Shown: positions 25,709 through 35,578, numbered from the stretch's first letter. The stretch: 64,000 nucleotides of DNA from KBS50 sp042666615 (GCF_042666615.1 NZ_JBHTDD010000018.1:1-64000); one strand, 5' to 3'. Made by a program: numbers and translations. Notes: generated from the sequence alone by a model not told the origin.

Positions 25709-27388
25709 ATGGCGCGCACACTTACCGTCTCGGCACAGCAGGCCGGGGCGTACCCGACGATCCGGGACGCCCTCGAAATCGCCACCGACGGCACCGTCAT
25801 CAGCATCGACGCCGGCACCTACACCGAGGCCGTGCGGGTCAGCCGGGCGGCGGTGACGTTGACCGCCGCCGGCGAGGCCGGTTCGGTGACGATCGACGCG
25901 ACGGAGGCCGGCGGCCCGGCGGTCGCGTCCGTCGGCGCCGATCTCACGCTGCGCGGCCTGGTGCTCAAGGCGGCGGATTATCCGGCCGTCAGCGCCCGCG
26001 GCGGGCGACTGACGGTGGAGAATTGCGAGGCGAGCGCGCGGTACGGGGCGGGCGTCAGCGTCACCGACGGTGCCGCCCTCACCGCCACCGACGTACGGAT
26101 CCCCGGTGGCCAGCACGGCTTCGTGTTCGAGGACGCGGAGGGCCTGCTGGACAAGTGCGAGGTGCGGGACGTCTCCGACGACGGGATCATCGTCCGGCTC
26201 GGCGCCAACCCGACGATCCGCAACAGCACCGTGGCGGACTGCGGTTACCGCGGGCTGTACGTGTACCAGGGCGGCCGGCCCACGATCGAGCGCAGCGACA
26301 TCTTCCGCACCGGGGACGTCGGCATCGCGGTGGCCCACGGCAGCTCCCCCACCATTGTGGACAGCTGGGTGCACGACACCAGCGGTGTCGGGATCCTGTT
26401 CGGCGCCGGCTGTGCCGGATCGGTCACGGGCACCCGGGTGGAGGACACCGCGCCCCCCGGCATCCAGGTGGAGGAGGGCGCCACCCCCACCATCAAGGCG
26501 TTCGACGGTGCCGGCGGCGCCCCCAAGGTCGGGATCGCGGCCGTCGAGGGAGCGACCCACCAGGACGCCGAGAAGGTGGAGAAGCTGCTCGCCGAACTCG
26601 ACTCGATGATCGGCCTGGCCAGCGTGAAGAGCGAGGTGCGGGCGCTCATCGACGAGATCCAGGTGAACGAGTGGCGGCGCAACGCCGGGCTGGCCGTCGG
26701 TGCGGCCAGCCACCACCTCATTTTCACCGGTGCGCCGGGCACCGGTAAGACCACCGTGGCCCGGGTCTACGGCCAACTACTCAAGGCCCTCGGCGTGCTG
26801 CCGAACGGGCAGTTCAAGGAGGTTTCCCGGCGGGACCTGGTCGGCCAGTACATCGGGCACACCGCGGAGAAGACCAACTCTGTGTTCGAGGAAGCGATGG
26901 GCGGCGTCCTGTTCATCGACGAGGCGTACACCCTGTCCCGGTCCGCCGGCACGGGTGCGGACTTCGGCCAGGAGGCGATCGACACCCTGGTGAAGCTCAT
27001 GGAGGACCACCGGGACAAGGTGGCCGTGATCGTCGCCGGCTACACCACCGAGATGCTGGACTTCCTCGACGCCAACTCCGGCCTGGCGTCCCGGTTCGCG
27101 AAGACCCTGGAGTTCGAGAACTACGACCCGGACGAACTCGTCCTGATCGTCCGGCGCATCGCCGGCAACGACGACTACCTGCTCGGCGAGGGATTGGACG
27201 AGGCCCTGCACGAGTGGTTCAGCCAGATCGAACGGGACCGCAACTTCGGCAACGCCCGCGAGGCCCGGAAGCTGATCGAGGGTATGCGCAAGGCCCAGTC
27301 CGGTCGGTTGCGGGCGCTCGGCCGGATGCCGAGCCGGGACGACCTGCGGACCCTCATGCTCGACGACCTCCTGGCCGCCACCCGATGA
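25709..27388 (+). CDS. EccA-like AAA+ ATPase with N-terminal beta-helix
   Basis: 559 residues. Residues 1 to about 270 are a right-handed parallel beta-helix with repeated turns such as GVSVTDGAALTATDV, GIIVRLGANPTIRNS, GLYVYQGGRPTIERS and GIAVAHGSSPTIVDS. Residues about 290-559 are a CbbX/EccA-type AAA+ module: Walker A GAPGTGKTT (Lys347) and Walker B GVLFIDEAYT (Asp404-Glu405). Classical EccA has a TPR-like N-terminus; here the beta-helix takes its place. EccA proteins are cytosolic chaperone ATPases for ESX substrates. The T7SS assignment rests on the AAA+ subtype and on eccE, eccC, eccD and eccB next door. Confidence 0.8.
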   Translation: MARTLTVSAQQAGAYPTIRDALEIATDGTVISIDAGTYTEAVRVSRAAVTLTAAGEAGSVTIDATEAGGPAVASVGADLTLRGLVLKAADYPAVSARGGRLTVENCEASARYGAGVSVTDGAALTATDVRIPGGQHGFVFEDAEGLLDKCEVRDVSDDGIIVRLGANPTIRNSTVADCGYRGLYVYQGGRPTIERSDIFRTGDVGIAVAHGSSPTIVDSWVHDTSGVGILFGAGCAGSVTGTRVEDTAPPGIQVEEGATPTIKAFDGAGGAPKVGIAAVEGATHQDAEKVEKLLAELDSMIGLASVKSEVRALIDEIQVNEWRRNAGLAVGAASHHLIFTGAPGTGKTTVARVYGQLLKALGVLPNGQFKEVSRRDLVGQYIGHTAEKTNSVFEEAMGGVLFIDEAYTLSRSAGTGADFGQEAIDTLVKLMEDHRDKVAVIVAGYTTEMLDFLDANSGLASRFAKTLEFENYDPDELVLIVRRIAGNDDYLLGEGLDEALHEWFSQIERDRNFGNAREARKLIEGMRKAQSGRLRALGRMPSRDDLRTLMLDDLLAATR

Positions 27389-27513
27389 GTTGAGCGGCCG
27401 ACCGGCCACGGTGGAGCGGCCGGTGCGGCGACGGGCACGGCTCCCGGCGCGCGGCCCGGGGGCCGACGCCGACGGTGGACGGCGGGGCGGGCCGACGGGC
27501 CAAGCCGGACTTC

Positions 27514-27519
27514 TATGAT
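27514..27519 (+). promoter_or_regulatory. candidate -10 for the eccE transcript
   Basis: TATGAT, close to consensus, 67 nt before eccE; no convincing -35. A weak hairpin (27401-27424, ACCGGCC/GGCCGGT) lies between the EccA-like stop and this site. Confidence 0.35.
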
Positions 27520-27585
27520 GAGGTGGCACCCTGAGGGGGCCACGGGTGGCGTCCCGAGCGGGCGAGGCAGGGGGTAGGAGCCGGC

Positions 27586-28836
27586 ATGACCGAGCGGAAC
27601 GGCAACACCGTCGCCAGCGCGCCACAGCCGGCTCGCGACGTCGTCCGGACCGGTACGGCGGAGGCCGTGCTGCGTCCCCGGCGGCGGCCCGGCCACCTCG
27701 GCTCGCTGCACGTGATGCAGCTGCTTGCCGTGGAGGCCGCCATCGTGGCGGTACTGGCCAGCCTCGCCAGCGGAATCGCTGTCGTGATCGGGGCGGGCGT
27801 CGCGGCGGTTCTGCTGCTCGCCCTGGCGCTGGCCAGGCATCGCGGCCGATGGTGGCTGGAACGGCGGTTGATCCGGCGGGACCACCGGCGCCGGCGCCGC
27901 AATCCCGGTGGGACGACCGGTGACCGCAGACTGGACGCGCTCCGGGTGTTGGCGCCCGGCCTGTCCGTCGAGGACGTGAAGACGCCCAGCGGTGCGCGCG
28001 TCGGCGTGGCCCGGGACTCCGCCGGCTGGTACGCCGTCGCCGAGGTGAGCCGGGCTCCCGGCGACAGCCCCACGGAGGTGCCCGTCGACACGCTGGCCGA
28101 GGCGCTGATGGACGTCGACCAGCCCGGCGCCGTACTCCAGGTGGTCGTGCAGACCGTTCCCGCGCCCAGCGTGGACACCCACCCGTCGGTGCCGGCCGGA
28201 TATTCGTACCGGCATCTGATCGCCAACTTCGGCGGCGAGCAGATCCCGGCTGACCAGACCACCTGGCTCACGGTACGGCTGGACGCCCGATCGCTCGCCG
28301 AGGCGATGGGTCAGGACGGCAGCGCCCTGGACGAGGCGCCGGCGTTGACCGCGGCGCTGGCCCGCCGGGTGGCCCGGTCGCTCACCCGTCATCGGCTAGG
28401 GCATCGCCTGCTCGACGCCGAGGCGCTGGTGCACGCCCTGGCGCGATCCTGCGATCTGGAGCCGCTCGCCGAGATAACCGAGCCGGTGCGGCCCAGGGAA
28501 GACTGGACCCAGTGGCACTCGGCCCGGCTGACGCACCGCACCTTCTGGGTGCGGACCTGGCCGGAGGTGGACCAGGTGGGCACCGTGCTGCGCGCGATGA
28601 CCGGGGTGCCGGCCGCCATGAGCACCATCGCGCTGACCCTCATGCCGGAGCCGCGCTCCGGTCTGCTGGACCTGCGCGGGTTGGTCCGGATCGCCGCACC
28701 CGCCGCCGAACTGGGCCAGGTCGCCCACCTGGTGGGCACCGGCGCCCGGCAGGCGGGGGCCGACTTGTTCCCGGTCGACGGCGAACAGGGGCCGGCGGTG
28801 TACGCCTCCGCCCCGACGGGGGGCGGACCACGATGA
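27586..28836 (+). CDS. eccE: EccE, T7SS membrane component
   Basis: 416 residues from ATG 27586 (TAGGAG upstream). Two adjacent hydrophobic helices (about residues 44-86: LHVMQLLAVEAAIVAVLASL and IAVVIGAGVAAVLLLALAL) are followed by a basic stretch (RRLIRRDHRRRRRN) and a large domain with the EccE-type pattern (WLTVRLDARSLAEA, WTQWHSARLTHRTFWVRTWP). In ESX complexes EccE sits at the periphery of the EccB-C-D assembly. Its stop overlaps the next start (ATGA). Confidence 0.85.
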   Translation: MTERNGNTVASAPQPARDVVRTGTAEAVLRPRRRPGHLGSLHVMQLLAVEAAIVAVLASLASGIAVVIGAGVAAVLLLALALARHRGRWWLERRLIRRDHRRRRRNPGGTTGDRRLDALRVLAPGLSVEDVKTPSGARVGVARDSAGWYAVAEVSRAPGDSPTEVPVDTLAEALMDVDQPGAVLQVVVQTVPAPSVDTHPSVPAGYSYRHLIANFGGEQIPADQTTWLTVRLDARSLAEAMGQDGSALDEAPALTAALARRVARSLTRHRLGHRLLDAEALVHALARSCDLEPLAEITEPVRPREDWTQWHSARLTHRTFWVRTWPEVDQVGTVLRAMTGVPAAMSTIALTLMPEPRSGLLDLRGLVRIAAPAAELGQVAHLVGTGARQAGADLFPVDGEQGPAVYASAPTGGGPR

Positions 28837-30008
28837 GCCAGGGACCCGACCACCACCGCGGTGACGACCGGTACCCGGCGCCACCGAACCCGGTCCGGCC
28901 GTCCGTCGGTCGCGCCTCCGTCCGGCCGGACCAGGGCGCCGACGCGGCGCCGGGTGGTCCCGGCAGCCCGGCGGGTCCGGCCGTACCGAACCCTCCAGGG
29001 GTCGGGCGGGCCGGCGTCCAATCCGCGGCGATGGCCGCCGCGCCCCCGCCGCACCAGACAGCCGTCCCCCAGCAGGCTGCGCACTCGGGCACCGTGGTCG
29101 GCCGGGAGGCCGCCATCCCCGCGCCGCCCGTTCCGGCACCGGCACAGCAGCAGGCCGCCGCTCCGGTGGCCACCGCACAGGCCGCCGCCCAGGCGGTCGC
29201 CGCACGCTCGACCCGAGCGGTTTCCGGCGCCACCCCTCTGGCGCAGCCACGGTCGGCCACCGAAGCCGGCCAGGAGAACCGGCCCCCCACGCCCGACCCG
29301 TCCGCGCCCGAGGACGCGGGCGCGCCGGGCCGGCTCTCCCGGCTACACATCCAATCCCACCTGGTGTCCGTCCCGGCGCTCGCCCGGTTCCGGACACCGG
29401 CCTCCGCCAACGGGCTGATCCTCGGAGTCGACCAGCAGAAGGCGGCGGTCGCGGTCCCGTTCTTCCGGTACGAACCGACCCGGGTCGCGGTCATCGGCGG
29501 GGTGTGGGCCGGCAAGCTCATCGCGTTCCGAGCGCTCGCCCTGGGCGCCCGGGTCGCCGTGATCACGGCCGAGCCGTTCCTCTGGCAGGGGTTCGGCGAA
29601 CGCGCGACCGGGCGGCAGGACCGGGTGACCATCTTCGCCGCCGAGCAGCACCTCGCCTTCAACGCGACCGCGCACCAGCCGGTTCTCGTCGTCCACGACC
29701 TCGGCGTCACCGGCGCCTCCGCCCCGCAACCGCTAGGCGCCTGGCAGACCCACCTCACCGTGTTGCGCCGGCTGGACCGCCGCGGGTTGCCGACCGTGCA
29801 GGCGGCCGATCTGGCGATCATGCAACGGCTCGACGCCGCGGAGGCTTCGCTGGCGGTGAGCGCGTTGCGGCTGACCGGTCCGACGAACCATTACCTGCAG
29901 ATGATGAACGAGGACATGCTGGCCACCGCCAGCGGCGGCACGGAGCGATACCTGTGGTGCGCGCAGACCGAGGCGGAACGGCAGCAGATCGGTACGCCGC
30001 GCCGCTGA
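28833..30008 (+). CDS. T7SS-linked protein with Pro/Ala-rich head and degenerate P-loop domain
   Basis: 391 residues, start overlapping the eccE stop by 4 nt (ATGA), so translationally coupled. Residues 1 to about 165 are low-complexity Pro/Ala/Gln. The C-terminal 220 residues look like an ATPase relic: VIGGVWAGKLIAFRALALG resembles a Walker A but lacks the Ser/Thr after Lys, and PVLVVHDLG resembles a Walker B without Glu. It may be a non-hydrolysing adaptor for EccC or EccE. It ends tail to tail with eccC across a strong hairpin. No family name is given. Confidence 0.65.
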   Translation: MSQGPDHHRGDDRYPAPPNPVRPSVGRASVRPDQGADAAPGGPGSPAGPAVPNPPGVGRAGVQSAAMAAAPPPHQTAVPQQAAHSGTVVGREAAIPAPPVPAPAQQQAAAPVATAQAAAQAVAARSTRAVSGATPLAQPRSATEAGQENRPPTPDPSAPEDAGAPGRLSRLHIQSHLVSVPALARFRTPASANGLILGVDQQKAAVAVPFFRYEPTRVAVIGGVWAGKLIAFRALALGARVAVITAEPFLWQGFGERATGRQDRVTIFAAEQHLAFNATAHQPVLVVHDLGVTGASAPQPLGAWQTHLTVLRRLDRRGLPTVQAADLAIMQRLDAAEASLAVSALRLTGPTNHYLQMMNEDMLATASGGTERYLWCAQTEAERQQIGTPRR

Positions 30009-30014
30009 ATGCGG

Positions 30015-30048
30015 GCCCCTCGCTGACGCTCAGCGTGGAGCGAGGGGC
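30015..30048. terminator. bidirectional hairpin between convergent T7SS genes
   Basis: GCCCCTCGCT (30015-30024) pairs with AGCGAGGGGC (30039-30048), 10 bp. The loop contains the palindrome ACGCTCAGCGT. It lies in the 51 bp between the stop of the P-loop-like gene and the stop of eccC. Confidence 0.75.
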
Positions 30049-30059
30049 ATTCCGCGCAC

Positions 30060-33000
30060 TCAGCCGGCCGGCGGCATCCAGGCGAGCTGCACGAGCCGGG
30101 CGCCGTCCCGGCGGGTGATCAGCCAACCGCGGCCCGGCGGCAGCAGCTGCGGCTTGATGTTGCCGAACAGCGGCCCCTCCTCCTTGGGACCGGAGAGCAT
30201 CAGACCCGGCGAAGCGAGTTCCCGGATCCGAGCGATCACCGGGTCGAACATCGCCCGGCTGGCGCCGCCGATCCGGCGAGTGATCACCACGTGCAGGCCG
30301 ATGTCCCGGGCCTGGGGCAGGAACTCCAGGAGCGGGGCGAGCGGGTTCACCGAGGCGCTGGCCACCAGGTCGTAGTCGTCTACCAGCAGGTACAGCTCCG
30401 GCCCCGACCACCAGCTCCGGTTGCGCAACTGCTCCTGCGTCACCTCCGGGCCGGGCAACCGCTCCTGCATCACCGTGGCCACCTGCTTGACCAGGTCGGC
30501 GGTGGTCTGCTGCGAGGTGCCGTAGCCGATGAGATGCTCGGTCTCGACCGACCCCAGCATGCTGCGCCGCTGGTCCACCAGGATCAGCCGCGCCTCGCTG
30601 GGCTGGTAACTGGTGATGATCGAAGTGGCCAGGCTGCGCAGGAACCCGCTCTTGCCGCTCTCGATGTCGCCGAACAGCAGCACGTGCGGCTCGGCGTCGA
30701 AGTCGAGATACACCGGGCCCAGATCGGTCTCGGCGATACCGATCGGCAGCCGGCCACGCCGGGGCGCGGGCAGGGCGGCGTACGGCAACTCGGCCGGCAG
30801 CAACCGGACCGCCGGCGCCGGCGGACCGTTCCAGTACGCCTGCGCGTACTTGACGAACTCGGAGACCGCGTCGGACAGGTCGTCCACCCGCTGCACCCCG
30901 TCCAGCCGGGGGATGCCGGTGAGGAAGTGGAACCCGTCCGGGGTGAGCCCTCGGCCGGGGGTCCCCTCCGGCACGTTCACCGCCGCCCGGCGGTTGATCA
31001 CCGAGTCGCTCGGCTCGCCCAGCCGCAGCTCGATCTTCGTGCCGAACGAGTCGCGGACCGCGGGCCGGATCTCCATCCACCGGTTCGCCGACCCGAGGAC
31101 GTGGATGCCGAAACCGAGGCCGCGGCTGGCCAGCTCGCTCACCATCGGCCGCAGGTCCTCGAAGTCGTTCCAGAGGGTCTCCCAGCCGTCCACCACAAAG
31201 AAGACGTCACCGAACTGGTCCTCGGTGTAACGCCCCTGCTGCTTGGCCCGCCGGTAGGCCGCGATGCCCTCGATCCCGTCGGTGCCGAACTGCGCCTCCC
31301 GGGTCTGCATCAGTCCGTACAGCTCGGCCACCGTCCGGCGGACCGCGTCGACGTTCCGCCGGCTGGCCACCCCGCCGATGTGCGGCAGGCCGGCCATCGC
31401 GATGAGACCACCGCCGCCGAAGTCGAGCCCGTAGAACTGCACCTCACGCGGGGTGTGCCGGATCGCCAGGCTGCCGACAAGCGTACGCAGGAACGTGGTC
31501 TTGCCGCTCTGCAGGCCCCCGACCACCACGACGTTGCCGCCACCACCGGACAGGTTGAGCCACATCGGCTCGCGGGCCTGCTCGAACGGCTTGTCGATGA
31601 TGCCGACCATCCCATGCAGCGCGGTCTGCGGGTCGAGGTTCTGCGTGGTGAGGCCACGCTCGGGCGAGTGCACGATCGGAGCCATGAGCTGGCCCAGGGT
31701 CGGCGGATCCTCCAGTGGCGGCAGCCACACCTGGTGCGCCGCCATGCCCTGACCCTCCATCCGGCTCACCAGCACGTCCATCAGGGTCTCGCCGACGGCT
31801 GTCTCCTCGGACTCGCCGGTCTCGGTGGGGGCGTCGTCGCGTGGCGGGGCGACATAGTAGGTGGTGAAGTCGCGTACCGGATCGACCGGGCGACCGCCCA
31901 CGGTCGGCTGGCTGCCGTCCTGCCTGATCACCCCGGAGACGTACGCGGCGCGGAACCGGATCAGCCCTTCGGTGCCGGTCCGCAGGTAGCCGTGCCCCGG
32001 CGACCGCGGCAACTCGTACGCGTCGGGAACGCCGAGCACCGCCCGGCTGTCCATCGAGGAGAAGGTCCGCAACCCGACCCGGTACGACAGGTGAGCCTCC
32101 AGCCCGCGCAGCCGGCCCTCCTCCAGCTTCTGCGAGGCGAGCAGCAGGTGGATGCCGAGCGACCGGCCCACCCGACCGATCTGCACGAACATGTCGACGA
32201 AGTCCGGCCGGTCGCTGAGCAGTTCGCTGAACTCGTCCACGATGAGCAGCAGGCTGGGCAGCGGGTCGAGGGGCACACCGGCGGACCGGGCCCGCTCGTA
32301 GTCCCGCTGGGAGGCGTAGTTGCCCGCGTCCCGCAGCAGTTCCTGCCGCCGGGTCAGCTCGCCCTGGATGGCGCCGAGCATCCGGTCGAGCAGCGGCAGC
32401 TGGTCCTTCAGGTTGGTGATGACGGCGCTGGTGTGCGGCAGCCGGTCGAGCGAGTTGAACGTCGCACCGCCCTTGAAGTCGACGAGCACGAAGTTGAGGA
32501 TCTCCGAACTGTGCGTGACAGCGAGGGCGAGCACCAGCGTTCGCAGCAGCTCGCTCTTGCCGGAACCGGTGGCGCCGACCAGAAGGCCGTGTGGGCCCAT
32601 GCCGTCCTGCGCGGACTCCTTGAGGTCGAGTTCGATGGGCCGCCCGTCGGGCCCCACCCCGATCGGCACCCGGAGCCGGTCCCGGTTGGGACGGTTGGCC
32701 CAGGCCCGGTCCAGATCGAAGTCGTACGGCGAGCCGAGGTTCAGCAGTTCGGAGAGGCCGAGGTCGACGGTGACGCCACCCCCGGCATCGGAGTACGAGG
32801 TGGCGGACAACCGCAGCGGCGCCAGCTCCCGCGCCAGGACCTCGGCCTTGTCCAGGTCCAGTGAGTCGGCCTGGCCGACCTCCGTGGCACCGTCCATCGT
32901 GGTACCGGTGATCAGGCCCTCGGGGCCGATGTCCAGCACGACGGAGCTCTCGTCGAGCAGCCGGGGGGGCTGGTTCGACAGATCAACTATGGTGACGCCG

Positions 33001-34013
33001 GCCACGCCGCCCTCGGTCATCAGGTGGTCCGAGCCGGCGGTGGAGCCGCCGTCGATGACGACGACGACGTGCGGACCGGCCACCGGCCCCGCCGACGGCT
33101 CGAACCGCGGCCGGTTGGCCAGCACGTCGTCAAGCATCGCCTCCAGCGACGCGACCGACGGCGCGAAGAGCCGGATCGGTCCGATGGCGTCGAGTTTGGC
33201 GGGGTGCTGCGCCTGCGGCAGCCACTTGGCCCAGTCCCAATCCCGACGCTGGTCCTCGGCGACGCAGACCGCGATCAGCAGGTCGTCCGGGGCGTGGAAG
33301 GTGACGATCTGGGCGAGCAGGGCGCGCAGCAGGGGACGGACCCGCCCGTCGGCGCCGCGCAGGTAGACATGCGAGAAGTCGCGCAGGGCGATGGCGACCG
33401 GCAGGTCCGGGACGACGGAGTAGGTGGCCACGAACTTCCGCAGCGCCATGGCGCACAGCGGCTCCAGTTCGTCCACGGGCCGGGTCTGCGGCGGGACCAG
33501 CGGCGTCGCCACCTCCTGGTCACCGAGTCCGATCCGGACCACGGTGAAGTCGGCGTCGGCGCGTCGGCGCTCCCAGAGCCGGCCCCCGGTGACCGTCGAC
33601 CACAGCATCTCCGGGGCGGGGTGCCGGTAGTGGACGGCCTCCTGCTGCTCCCGGATCGTAATGCGGATCTGCGCGCGCATCTGGGACAGCTGGCGCATGT
33701 ACTGCCGCCGGGCCTCGATCATCTCCTTCTTGCCCGGCCCGGACTGGTTCATGAACATCATGGCCATCATGCCGATGATCGAGACGCCGTACATGCCACC
33801 GGCCACGTACATCAGCGGTCCACTCCGGCCGCTGGCGCCCATCATCAGGCCCATCGCCGCGGCACCGGCCGCCATGGGCAGCACCATGAGCATCCGCGAC
33901 CACCCCTTGCCAGCGGCGGTGGGGGTCTCCGGGGGTGGCTCGAGCATCACCTCGCCGGACGGCAGTGGCGGCGCCGGGCGGCGGGGCGGACGCTTGACGA
34001 TTACCGATGTCAC
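30060..34013 (-). CDS. eccC: EccC, FtsK/SpoIIIE-type motor ATPase of T7SS (EccCa and EccCb fused)
   Basis: 1,317 residues from GTG 34013, preceded by GGGAGG. Two N-terminal membrane helices (about 40-90) are followed by a linker domain and three ATPase domains with intact Walker A lysines: Lys486 (GATGSGKSE), Lys838 (GGLQSGKTT) and Lys1121 (GDIESGKSG). Domain 1 keeps a full Walker B (LLLIVDEFSELL). Domains 2 and 3 have VVDGWE and LVDDYD, lacking the catalytic Glu, as is usual for EccC, where they bind substrate signals. It is a single chain, unlike the split EccCa/EccCb of ESX-1. Divergent from eccD. Confidence 0.95.
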   Translation of the reverse strand: MTSVIVKRPPRRPAPPLPSGEVMLEPPPETPTAAGKGWSRMLMVLPMAAGAAAMGLMMGASGRSGPLMYVAGGMYGVSIIGMMAMMFMNQSGPGKKEMIEARRQYMRQLSQMRAQIRITIREQQEAVHYRHPAPEMLWSTVTGGRLWERRRADADFTVVRIGLGDQEVATPLVPPQTRPVDELEPLCAMALRKFVATYSVVPDLPVAIALRDFSHVYLRGADGRVRPLLRALLAQIVTFHAPDDLLIAVCVAEDQRRDWDWAKWLPQAQHPAKLDAIGPIRLFAPSVASLEAMLDDVLANRPRFEPSAGPVAGPHVVVVIDGGSTAGSDHLMTEGGVAGVTIVDLSNQPPRLLDESSVVLDIGPEGLITGTTMDGATEVGQADSLDLDKAEVLARELAPLRLSATSYSDAGGGVTVDLGLSELLNLGSPYDFDLDRAWANRPNRDRLRVPIGVGPDGRPIELDLKESAQDGMGPHGLLVGATGSGKSELLRTLVLALAVTHSSEILNFVLVDFKGGATFNSLDRLPHTSAVITNLKDQLPLLDRMLGAIQGELTRRQELLRDAGNYASQRDYERARSAGVPLDPLPSLLLIVDEFSELLSDRPDFVDMFVQIGRVGRSLGIHLLLASQKLEEGRLRGLEAHLSYRVGLRTFSSMDSRAVLGVPDAYELPRSPGHGYLRTGTEGLIRFRAAYVSGVIRQDGSQPTVGGRPVDPVRDFTTYYVAPPRDDAPTETGESEETAVGETLMDVLVSRMEGQGMAAHQVWLPPLEDPPTLGQLMAPIVHSPERGLTTQNLDPQTALHGMVGIIDKPFEQAREPMWLNLSGGGGNVVVVGGLQSGKTTFLRTLVGSLAIRHTPREVQFYGLDFGGGGLIAMAGLPHIGGVASRRNVDAVRRTVAELYGLMQTREAQFGTDGIEGIAAYRRAKQQGRYTEDQFGDVFFVVDGWETLWNDFEDLRPMVSELASRGLGFGIHVLGSANRWMEIRPAVRDSFGTKIELRLGEPSDSVINRRAAVNVPEGTPGRGLTPDGFHFLTGIPRLDGVQRVDDLSDAVSEFVKYAQAYWNGPPAPAVRLLPAELPYAALPAPRRGRLPIGIAETDLGPVYLDFDAEPHVLLFGDIESGKSGFLRSLATSIITSYQPSEARLILVDQRRSMLGSVETEHLIGYGTSQQTTADLVKQVATVMQERLPGPEVTQEQLRNRSWWSGPELYLLVDDYDLVASASVNPLAPLLEFLPQARDIGLHVVITRRIGGASRAMFDPVIARIRELASPGLMLSGPKEEGPLFGNIKPQLLPPGRGWLITRRDGARLVQLAWMPPAG

Positions 34014-34168
34014 CGCATGACCTCCCCTGCGTCCACGGCTCGGCGCGCGGCCAATCCTATAGACGGCTACCCAGGGTTGGACGCCCCCGGTAGGGATACC
34101 GTGACATGCTAGGTTGGGCGCGCTCAAGACGGCGGTTCCAAGCGCAGGGCGCGGGGGAGGTGACCAGC

Positions 34169-35578
34169 GTGACGGCCCCGGGCGGTCTCGGTCTGGCGAG
34201 AGTTACGGTGGCGGCACCGAAACGACGGATGGACGTCGCGCTGCCGGACAACCTGATCGTCGCGGAACTGCTTCCGCATCTCCTCCGGCACGCTGGTGAC
34301 GATCTCGGGGACATCGGCGACAAGCACGGCGGTTGGGTGCTTCGCCGAGCCACCGGCGCGCTGCTGGAACCCGGCCGCAATCTGTCCACCCAGGGCGTCC
34401 GCGACGGCGAGTTGCTGCACCTCGCTCCGGCCCGGGAAGACTGGCCGGAACTGGCGTACGACGACGTCGTCGAGGTGATCGCGGGTGGTGCCCGCCGGGC
34501 CGGGCGGTCCTGGGGCAACGCCGCCACCCGCCGGTGCGGTCTGGCCGTCGCGTCGGTCACGCTCGGCCTCGGTGCGGCCGTGCTGTTGCTGTCCGGCCCA
34601 CCCTGGCCGCTGGTCGCGGTGGTGGGGCTCGCCCTGGCCGCGGCCCTCGTCGTCGGTGGCATGCTGCTGGCCCGGGCGGTTGGCGACGCGGTCGCCGGTG
34701 CCGTGCTGGCCGCCTGCGCGCTGCCGTACGCGTTCGTCGGCGGCGGCCTGCTCGTGCTGTCCGCCGATGCTCCGCTCGGCGACTTCGGCGACACCAGTCT
34801 GCTGCTCGGTTCGGCGGCGTTGCTGACGGTCGGCGTGGCGGGTTACACCGGTGTCGCCGCCGTGCAACGGCTGTTCATGGCCGGGATCGCCGCCGGTCTG
34901 ACCGGGCTGTTGGCCGCCCTGCTCAGCCTCGCCGGCATGTCCGCCTCGGGAGCGGCAGCAATCGCGCTGACGATGGTGCTCGGGCTGCTCCCCGGTTACC
35001 CCCTGATCGCCAGTTGGCTGGGTCGGCTGCCGGTGCCCGAACTTCCGGACCGCCCCGAGGAGATCCTGCGTGACCGTCCGGTGCCCAAACGGGCCGACGT
35101 GTTCTCCGCGGTGGCCCGGGCAACCGAGATTCTCACCGGTCTGCTGCTGTCCGCCGCCGTCTGCAGCGCCGTGGCGATCGTCTTCCTGCTCACCGTCGAC
35201 TACAGCACCGCGGCCGGGCTGCTGTCCGGGGCCGGGGTGCTGGCGCTGCTGCTCCGGGCCCGGCTCTTCGCGCTGCCCCAACAGCGGATCCCGCTGTTGG
35301 CCAGTGGCGGTCTCGGAGCGACCCTGCTGCTCCTCGGCGCCACGATGAGCGTCTCCACGGGCGCCCCGCGGCTGCTGCTCGTGTTGGTCATCGCGCTGGT
35401 CGCGGCGGCCGTCCTGGCGGCCGGGCTGACCTACAGCCGGCGGACCCCGTCGCCGTACCTGGGACGGACGGCCGACATCGTCGACGTGCTCGCGATCATG
35501 GCACTCATCCCGCTCGCCTGCGCGGTGTTCGGGCTTTTCAACACCATCCGGGGGATGTTCGCCTCGATCGGCGGCTGA
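34169..35578 (+). CDS. eccD: EccD, T7SS membrane channel component
   Basis: 469 residues from GTG 34169 (GGGGGAGG 8 nt upstream); a longer frame starting at 34106 lacks such a signal. The N-terminal 90 residues are the ubiquitin-like cytoplasmic domain (RVTVAAPKRRMDVALPDNLIVAELLPHLL). About eleven membrane helices follow from residue 125 on. EccD dimers form the vestibule of the ESX pore together with EccB and EccC. Next gene eccB lies 63 nt downstream. Confidence 0.93.
   Translation: MTAPGGLGLARVTVAAPKRRMDVALPDNLIVAELLPHLLRHAGDDLGDIGDKHGGWVLRRATGALLEPGRNLSTQGVRDGELLHLAPAREDWPELAYDDVVEVIAGGARRAGRSWGNAATRRCGLAVASVTLGLGAAVLLLSGPPWPLVAVVGLALAAALVVGGMLLARAVGDAVAGAVLAACALPYAFVGGGLLVLSADAPLGDFGDTSLLLGSAALLTVGVAGYTGVAAVQRLFMAGIAAGLTGLLAALLSLAGMSASGAAAIALTMVLGLLPGYPLIASWLGRLPVPELPDRPEEILRDRPVPKRADVFSAVARATEILTGLLLSAAVCSAVAIVFLLTVDYSTAAGLLSGAGVLALLLRARLFALPQQRIPLLASGGLGATLLLLGATMSVSTGAPRLLLVLVIALVAAAVLAAGLTYSRRTPSPYLGRTADIVDVLAIMALIPLACAVFGLFNTIRGMFASIGG

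Noticed and set aside
30291..32864. 857-codon open frame on the plus strand opposite eccC
   Set aside because: Shadow of EccC, whose three Walker A motifs fix the real strand and frame.
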